Positions 57,541 to 64,000 of a DNA stretch of 64,000 nt are shown here, one piece after another. The DNA lies in assembly GCA_033807775.1 (NCBI GenBank), contig CM066313.1, positions 86,367,484 through 86,431,483 of the forward strand, given 5' to 3'. A program made the position numbers and the translations under genes. Positions within the stretch are counted from its first letter, which is position 1, and every line of letters starts with the position of its first letter. Source of the DNA: Saussurea involucrata (lineage: Eukaryota; Streptophyta; Magnoliopsida; Asterales; Asteraceae). Below the pieces are notes generated by a model. The model saw only the letters and a list, made by a program, of their open reading frames with translations. It was not told the origin of the DNA and did not search any database.

Positions 57541-58215
57541 GTTGTTTATGTAACATTAAATAATTGTTATTTTTAGTATTAACTTATTTTGTTAAAGTAT
57601 TGTGATTGACTTACTGTTTACTTCATTTGGTTTTTGCTAATTTCATCCATTTACTCAACTTTGAGTATCGATATCTCTTTCACACATACTCCATTTTGGA
57701 CGCATTATATATCATTTCGAAGCTCTCATATAGGAGAACATAAACCTACTAAAAGTTAGTTATATATAACACATATATATAAATTTAAATGCGTCCAAAG
57801 TTTAGTAAAACCCATATTTCCAACACCTAGTAAGTAGGTTTCTGAAACTTGCGATAATCCTAATACAAAGATTATTGGATGAACAAGCATTTATTTCTTG
57901 ATTATTGGTGTATTGGTTCTTGTTGTCTGGAAGTGATTCATATGATGCAAAAATTGGTATCATGTAATGTAGAACAATATCTATATTATAGAAACTTGCA
58001 TTTGACAGTACCATATAAATCTGATCTAAATTCTCATTAATTAGCTATGTTTGACTACTTAAAGACCTTTATTCAAGAGCAGACGAATATTGCAGTTACT
58101 TTTTCAGTCGAATCTTACAGGCTCTTTTCAAACGAATCTTGCAGTGAACTATTCAGACGAATCACAACTTCCTATCTATCTTTTATACAAACACACTCTC
58201 GCTTTTCTTAACACA
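57541..58215. other. Spacer between the two genes of the Mutator-like element
   Basis: AT-rich, no gene. It would hold the 3' end of the ULP-like gene and the promoter of the coiled-coil gene; a weak TATA-like tttatac lies at 58181-58187, 29 bases before the next ATG. Confidence 0.5.
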
Positions 58216-58788
58216 ATGGATGGAGGTTCAAGATCAAGGGGGAACAGGTTGGCGAATGTGGCTGGAACTTCACGTTCGGGAGCCTACCAACCACTGAACG
58301 ACGGAGCTCGCCGGAGTACCTGGAAGGTACCGGAAACAGACGAGGAGTGGACAAACTGTGGGCGAACTGCAGCCGATTTTCCATTCACGCCTGAGGAGGA
58401 AGCAGACTGGGAGATGGCATCCGACAATTACTACTTCGATAATGGCATGAGAACCCCACCAATGTATGATTTTATGCCGACGGGTCTTCGACAAAGTCAA
58501 CGAATTACTCCCGCAGTGCAAAAAGCCATTGATGAGGCGAACGCCGATATCAAAAAGGTAAAGGGTATGTGGAACCATAACAGGGGGATTCAGCAGGGGA
58601 AAATGGAGTATCTAGCGGAGAAGAAACGAGAACTGGCCATGACTAGGGCTCACGTTCGGCAGCTGCAACGAGAGATTAAGGAAGCTGAAGAGGAACTAGA
58701 AGAACTCGAATCGGACTACATAGGAATGGAGGACGTGATCAAGGAAAAGGTTAACTTGATCACAGGACTCCAGGACGCCTTCCAGTGA
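58216..58788 (+). CDS. Coiled-coil protein of unknown function (190 residues)
   Basis: I chose the ATG at 58216 (MDGGSRSRGNR) because the upstream in-frame part looks like a leader. The N-terminal 40 residues are Gly/Ser/Arg-rich. The middle is acidic and aromatic (TDEEWTNCGRTAADF, ASDNYYFDNGMRTPP). The last 85 residues form a strong coiled coil (EKKRELAMTRAHVRQLQREI, then EEELEELE). It lies inside the Mutator-like element, downstream of and on the same strand as the ULP-like gene, and ends 253 bases before the right TIR. I do not recognise it. It could be a captured host gene fragment or a second element gene. It is uninterrupted, unlike its neighbour. Confidence 0.65.
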   Translation: MDGGSRSRGNRLANVAGTSRSGAYQPLNDGARRSTWKVPETDEEWTNCGRTAADFPFTPEEEADWEMASDNYYFDNGMRTPPMYDFMPTGLRQSQRITPAVQKAIDEANADIKKVKGMWNHNRGIQQGKMEYLAEKKRELAMTRAHVRQLQREIKEAEEELEELESDYIGMEDVIKEKVNLITGLQDAFQ

Positions 58789-59040
58789 TAGATTTCTTTG
58801 TTTACATGCACTGTATCCGTTTCGGTTGGGAAGATGATTTGCAATAATTTTTATATGATGTTGTTAATTAATTTCCTTGTTAAATAACTTAAGTGAATTT
58901 CTATATTAAAAACATTAAAATGGAAAGGAAACAATACATTAAAAACCACATAAAATGATAACCTAAAAACTATAGGGACCATTAATGTTTTTTTAAATTT
59001 GCAACAAACTTCAGGGACCAAACTGTAAATTCGAAAAGTA

Positions 59041-59303
59041 GCGGGTTAGCCCGCGATCGCGGGGGCCCAACGCGGGCAGGGACCAAAACTGCCAACACGG
59101 GCATTCTTGAGGGGGGAAAGCTGGGCCGCGGGCATTCTTGAGGGACCAACGCAGGCAAAGTGGGCAAAGTTTGGTGACACGTGGCCTGAGGCCCGCGATC
59201 GCGGGGCCCACCGCGGATTTTTGTGGCATTTTTGTAAGATGGGAGAGATTTGAAGCATTTTGGTAAGTGATAGTCAAACTTAGGGTATTTTAATTAATTT
59301 CCC
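59041..59303. repeat. Right TIR of ULP-carrying Mutator-like element
   Basis: Inverted match to 51350-51613, including the cgcgatcgcg cores and the cattcttgag pair. Some bases differ, so the arms are not recent duplicates of each other. Confidence 0.9.
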
Positions 59304-59312
59304 ATAAATAAA

Positions 59313-59925
59313 AGCTATATACTGATTGCATTGTATCACATTTAAAATATTCTTTTTTCAACGATGTGTTGTCTTTTGGTATTACTTTAATTTCAACTTA
59401 TTTAACCTATTAATTTAAATATAATTATTACTTCCTCCGTCCTAAAAATAAATGTTCATAGCAAAAATGAATTTTTTATTTTAAGAATATGTAATTATTA
59501 CACTTTTTAATTATTGGTAGTTGCTGAATTATTTGGTGCATAAAGATTAAGTGGTCAGAATGATTAAGAGACTTATAATATAATACAAAATAAAATATAG
59601 TTGTTTAGTAATTGTTCATAATGAAATTATGACGTTGAATGGTTAACGGAGACCCAAGATACAAAACCGTTTATAAGGTTTTAGAACAATTAAGAGACAA
59701 ACTTTTTTTTTGCCAAACAAGATTCACCTCTTAACGATTCAGATGTTGCCTCTTAATGAAACTATTAAGAGGTAAACAAAAATCCCCTAATTGACACTTC
59801 TACCTAATAGAGAAAGAAGTTCTAATTTTTGTGACAATAGACACTTTTGAAAATAGATCGAGACAAACTAAAATAGAAATTTGGACACTTCTCACCAAAT
59901 TTACACTTCTCAACGTAACCCAACT
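59313..59925. other. Intergenic sequence, possible Stowaway-like end
   Basis: No gene. cttcctccgtcctaaaaata at about 59431 resembles a Stowaway MITE terminus, but I found no partner end. Confidence 0.35.
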
Positions 59926-59941
59926 ATATATATATATATAT

Positions 59942-60269
59942 AGAGGCGGGTTCAAACGAGGAGCGCATCAATTTAAGAGAACGTGAGGAGCACTCCCATG
60001 CTTCTGATCACATGTGATCAACAACTGCTAAAAAATCGGAACAAATCGAAAATTCGCGCAAGATGTGGCGCGAGGCGTGGCGCGAGGTGGCAAGTCGCGG
60101 ATCATTAATGATTTATAACTGTTAATCATATGTGATTCATAACTGTCAATTGCTACTCCAGATCAGTTGTGAATCACATGTGATCCACAACTGCCAATCA
60201 CATGTGATTCATAACTGTCAATTGCTCCTCACGTTCTCACGTTTTGGTGCGCTCCTCGTTTGAACCTTC

Positions 60270-60273
<4 letters not shown>
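59942..60273. mobile_element. MITE inserted in a TA microsatellite (copy 1)
   Basis: Inverted ends agaggcgggttcaaacgagg and, on the complement, agaggaaggttcaaacgagg lie between two (TA)n runs. The interior has four copies of the palindrome ATCACATGTGAT or a one-base variant (60007, 60125, 60173, 60197), each near aactg. Confidence 0.8.
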
Positions 60274-60329
<56 letters not shown>

Positions 60330-60528
60330 TTGTTAAATGTTGCGTTTATATATTATTATTAATTATATATGATCAAGACATCTCACCTTAATTAGTCCTA
60401 ACACAATAATGTCAAGCTCCTGGTCTTCATCACCTACATTATCATTACCATCTCCTTTCTACCTCTGCACTTGAAATTGCTTGGGACACTTGATTTCAAT
60501 TTTCTGATTATTATTTGATCAACTAATT
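60274..60528. repeat. (TA)n(TG)n microsatellite and upstream region of kinase gene
   Basis: A TA run then a TG run cover about 60273-60330. The rest, to 60528, is the presumed leader of the kinase gene; I see no clear TATA box apart from the microsatellite. Confidence 0.6.
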
Positions 60529-61878
60529 ATGGCCATCTTCTTCAATGAGTTTAAACATCTTAAAATCCAACTGGAAGAAATCAAATCAGCCACCGACAAC
60601 TTTGGCGACAACAACTTAATTGGAAGAGGTGGATTTGGGAAGGTGTACAAAGGAACAATCTCTCACTCTAAAGGGCAAATCATGGCTGCTTTTAAGCGTC
60701 TAGATAGTGCACTTGGGCAAGGAAACTCGGAGTTCTGGAAGGAGATCACGATGCTTACCCGTTACACACATGAAAATCTCGTATCACTCCTAGGATATTG
60801 CGACGAGGGTGGTGAGAAGATCCTTGTGTACGAGTATGCATCTTGTGGAAGCCTTGATCGCCATTTAAGTGACACTGCTCTCACATGGATGGAACGCCTT
60901 AGGATATGCCTTGGTGCTGCAAGGGGACTAAGCTATCTTCATGATCCCAAGGGGACACAACAGAGAGTCCTGCATCGTGATATAAAAAGCTCCAACATCC
61001 TACTAGACGAGAATTGGAATGCTAAGGTATCTGATTTCGGGCTATCAAGAGTAAGCCCTCTTATACCTTTATCAAAAGGTCATTGGTTTAAATTAAATAA
61101 TTAGATACATACTGATATGAAAAGGATTAAGAAATTATATGATGTAAATTAAAGTTTGTAGGAAGAAATATAATTTTGATAATGCATATTAGTTGATCAG
61201 AATATTGTAATATATATGTTGGTGAAGAAATATAATATGCATTATCAACATATTCATACCTTAATTCAAGTGCATATTATAATACGACATAATATGCATT
61301 TAGTTGGATGATACCTTAGAATATGTGGATTATCAAAACACTTACTGGCACGTCCATATTTTACTAACACAATTGGACATCATACATTTCTTCCTACTCA
61401 ATATCTTTTTAAATTACAATATTCTCATTTATCCTTTGAAGTTAACACATCGTTCTCAAAAGGTCATTTTTGGCCTTTTGGGTAAGAACCCCTCAAATGT
61501 TCCCTATTTGTATGCTTATTTGTTGACGTACTATCGAATGTGGTTCAGGCGATGGCGAATCTTTCGGTAGAGACGCTTGAGAGAGGATTATTGACCCCGA
61601 AGAGCAACGTATGGAGTTTTGGGATCGTGCTTCTTGAGTTGCTAACGGGCCAAAAAAATCTAGATTGCCGTCACCCGAAAGAGGAGAGGAACTTAATCAA
61701 GTGGAGTCGGCCTTTCTTGGCGGACGATAGTAGGTTGTCGCTAATTATGGACCCTCAACTAAAAGGGCGGTTTCCGGCAAGGGCCGCCCGAACAATGGCG
61801 GACATAGCTCAAAGATGCCTTCAAACCGATCCATCGGAGAGGCCAACAATGAGAACGATCGTTGAACACATGAAGTAA
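60529..61878 (+). CDS. Truncated, apparently chimeric receptor-like protein kinase (two exons, 283 residues)
   Basis: Exon 1 60529-61050, intron 61051-61548 (AGA|gtaagc ... gttcag|GCG), exon 2 61549-61878, both phase 0. Exon 1 has the glycine loop (GRGGFGKVYKG), an AFKRLD lysine, the catalytic loop HRDIKSSNILLD and DFG (VSDFGLS). It looks like the CrRLK1L/FERONIA-type cytoplasmic kinases common in Asteraceae. Exon 2 (ANLSVETLERGLLTPKSNVW, then RPFLADDSRLSLIMDP) looks like the C-lobe of receptor-like cytoplasmic kinases. The activation segment and APE motif are missing between them. No extracellular or transmembrane part is present. Either a pseudogene or a new chimeric kinase-like gene; a functional kinase is unlikely. 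Confidence 0.6.
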
Positions 61879-61899
61879 ACAGTTTAATTATGATATAAA

Positions 61900-62215
61900 T
61901 GTTAGTCCCATTTTAACAAGACAACGATTCATATATTGTAGAGATTGGTAACAAGAAGATAGATAATAGACAAGGTGTTTTATTCAAGATGAAAGCATCC
62001 TAGAGAGAGAATGGATCTCTCTCTAGTTTACACACACTACACCATATGGAGGCTACATTGCAATGACTCTCTTACAAACCCTAATTACACACACTTATCA
62101 ATATATACCCCCTTGTTACATAGTTAAGCCCAAGCCCTTATAACATAACCCAAGCCCATATTACAATTAATACCCCTTTACAAAACTATCTTATAACTAG
62201 GACATTTTGTGTCCT

Positions 62216-62219
<4 letters not shown>
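61900..62219 (-). mobile_element. Solo LTR of a 320-bp LTR family (copy b)
   Basis: TGTTAGTCCC to TCCTAACA. No matching target duplication is evident (ataaa on the left, tatat on the right). It begins 21 bases after the kinase stop codon, so it may supply the transcript end. Confidence 0.75.
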
Positions 62220-62257
<38 letters not shown>

Positions 62258-62288
<31 letters not shown>

Positions 62289-62440
62289 GGATTCAAACGA
62301 GAACAATACCTATTTAAAAGAACACGAGAACGAAGCCGCGGCCAAAGTCATTTTTTCGTGCGTTAATGTAAAATCACTAATGATTTTGTTCGTTTTCGTG
62401 TTTTTTGAAATAGTTATTGTTCTCGTTTGATCATCCCTCT
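62258..62440. mobile_element. MITE in a TA microsatellite (copy 2, with GA expansion)
   Basis: Inverted ends cggattcaaacgagaac and gttctcgtttgatcatccct. The left end is preceded by a (GA)n run (62257-62287) and both sides by (TA)n. Related to copy 1 by the ttcaaacgag core. Confidence 0.7.
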
Positions 62441-62446
62441 ATATAT

Positions 62447-62688
62447 AGTGAGATTCAGGCCTTCATGAAAACCCAAAAAAATAAAAAACTGAGTAACACC
62501 TTAATAATAACCATTCATCTGTATGGTATGCACATGTGCATACAAATAATTGGAGATGTTTTCTGGTTTCTATGCGTCACATGTGCATACTGGAAAATTA
62601 CTTGTATGCACATGTGCATACCGTCAGATGAACGATTACTAGGTTGTTCCTCTTTTTTTAATTTTTGTGTTTTTTCTCCTGAACCTAA
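62447..62688. mobile_element. Palindromic MITE adjacent to copy 2
   Basis: Imperfect inverted arms of about 90 bp (left with gattcagg, gaaaac and attcatctg; right complementary). Inside, the perfect 18-bp palindrome GTATGCACATGTGCATAC occurs at 62526-62543 and 62604-62621, with a partial copy at about 62575-62590. Flanked by TA runs. Confidence 0.75.
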
Positions 62689-63656
62689 TATATATACACA
62701 CACATACATCATCTATACTCTTGGAAGGAATCATCAAGAAGTAAGAAATCAAACTAGCTTATATAAAAGAGGAAGAAATATAACCCACAAACTTTTTCGA
62801 AAACAAAACTACATTCTCTCGGCCTCTAAAATAGATCTCCACCGTTGAAAATATTGATATAGATGCTATGAATTGTCAAAAAAAAAACCACTCGATCCAG
62901 CAGTTCAAATTTAAATCTCAGTGGAACGACAAAACATTTCAACATTTCATTGCCCAAGTGAAAGAGCTGTAGACCAATACTCACAAAATATCCAAGTGGT
63001 CTCACTTATGTACCCATTTTTAATTTACAAACACTATACTCTTTATATTAAGGCTTTAGAGCCGTAAAAGTTCGATGAGTCTTAATTTGATAAACCGTGT
63101 TTCAAGTATTCATATTTTTGTTACGATTTTGGATACCGTATCTTTTATGCTTTTTAAAATGGGGAAAATGCATCAAAATATAACAAAACTTGTCTTATTT
63201 CATATGTAGTGTAATTTTTTTTCTCAATAAATGAAACAAAGTTCAAATTTGCATGTTTTTTTATGAGTAACTTGCTTATTTTGTAACTTTAATGACATAG
63301 ATGTCAAGTTTATTGTCAGTTTCGCCCTAACCCTTTCGTAAACGGGTATCCACGTCATTAAATGTAACAAATTCAGCAGATTACCGGTTATATTGGGAAC
63401 AAAATAACTTAATAAGAAAAAATGAAACATAATTTGTTAAAACGATTGAGAAAAAAGAACTTTTCGTCATACTAAATAGGAACTAAACAAAACTTAGTTG
63501 TATTTTGATGCATGTAACACATAGAAGAACATTTATGTGATACATTAACATTTGTATAAAATATTAGGTTCTGCCCAATAGATTTAATGGTTTGTGTTCC
63601 GCCACCGCTACTACGTTGTGTAAAAATACTGCAGCCATAAGTTCTTTTTTCTATTC
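62689..63656. other. Gene-free AT-rich region
   Basis: No gene, element end or tandem repeat recognised. The longest open frames (up to 68 codons) have no protein features. Confidence 0.55.
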
Positions 63657-63661
63657 TTTCT

Positions 63662-63985
63662 TGTTAGTCCCATATTAACAAGGCAACGATTCATATATTG
63701 TTGAATATAGTAACAAGAAGAGATATAATAGAGAAATGGTGTATTATTGAAGATGAAAGCAACCTAGAGAGAGAATGGATCTCTCTCTAGTTTACACACA
63801 CTACACCATAAGGAGGCTACATTGCAATGGCTACACTTACAAACCCTAATTACACACACTTATCAATATATACCCCCTTGTTACATAGTTAAGCCCAAGC
63901 CCTTATAACATAACCCAAGCCCATATTACAATTAATTACCCCTATACAAAACTATCTTATACTTAGGACATTTTGTGTCCTAACA
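63662..63985 (-). mobile_element. Solo LTR of the 320-bp LTR family (copy c)
   Basis: 324 bp, TGTTAGTCCC to TCCTAACA, with a perfect 5-bp target duplication tttct (63657-63661 and 63986-63990). Highly similar to 61900-62219. With no internal region it is a solo LTR. The orientation shown is a guess. Confidence 0.88.
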
Positions 63986-64000
63986 TTTCTTTTTGTTAGT

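Larger units (their letters stand above)
51350..59303 (+). mobile_element. Mutator-like element carrying a ULP1-like gene and a coiled-coil gene
   Basis: Long terminal inverted repeats (51350-51613 and 59041-59303) start gggaaattaattaaaatacc and are flanked by a perfect 9-bp duplication ataaataaa (51341-51349 and 59304-59312). It carries two genes on the plus strand and no MURA-type transposase. Known: Arabidopsis and other plants have Mutator-like elements that carry ULP-like protease genes (Kaonashi elements). Assignment to that group is inference from the protein type and the long TIRs. Confidence 0.88.

Noticed and set aside
62417..62848. 143-codon frame across two MITEs
   Set aside because: It spans MITE arms and the 18-bp palindromes; no protein features.

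Overview
This is a plant nuclear genome window made almost entirely of nested transposable elements, with very little host coding sequence. The gag, pol and third-ORF proteins of the copia elements resemble SIRE/Maximus-type copia elements that are abundant in Asteraceae (daisy family). I therefore infer an Asteraceae genome; this is recognition from memory and no search was run.

Region 1 (1-24480) is a stack of three copia elements. The innermost (4502-15646, minus strand, 5-bp target duplication agtga, LTRs of 783 bp differing at 2 sites) sits inside the pol gene of a related plus-strand element (from left of the window to 21787; LTRs differ at 6 of 522 comparable sites). That element interrupts a third, internally deleted copia relic (21788 to about 24480). 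The two SIRE-like elements carry gag, pol and a long third ORF, and all are broken. A short motif (GTTAATACTGCT and close variants) recurs in their LTRs, their noncoding spacer (17-bp period) and the gag coding sequence (18-bp period).

Region 2 (25156-49459) holds one CACTA-type transposon end and then a fold-back element. The fold-back element is split by a short-LTR copia element (25690-46474, TSD ttttg) and by a 2384-bp solo LTR (46495-48878, TSD tccct). The 5' LTR of the copia element is itself split by a 16-kb LTR-internal-LTR-internal-LTR array (25846-41894, TSD gattt). The array derives from a non-autonomous Ty3/gypsy chromovirus with LTRs of about 2.7 kb.

Region 3 (49781-59303) holds two Mutator-like elements with perfect 9-bp target duplications. 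The first is a 1389-bp fold-back element. The second (51350-59303) has long GC-rich terminal inverted repeats and carries two genes. One is a multi-exon DUF1985/Ulp1 (C48 cysteine protease)-like gene, now broken by a frameshift and a stop, with a 2.47-kb first intron full of satellites and a tandemly duplicated exon-intron unit. The other is a 190-residue coiled-coil protein.

Region 4 (59304-64000) contains small MITEs sitting in TA microsatellites, two more copies of a 320-bp LTR family, and the only plausible host-derived gene. That gene is a two-exon kinase that seems to join the N-lobe and catalytic loop of one receptor-like kinase family to the C-lobe of another, skipping the activation segment.

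Nothing here forms a working pathway. The biology is the insertion history: the order of insertions can be read from nesting, target duplications and LTR divergence. No RNA gene or CRISPR was seen.
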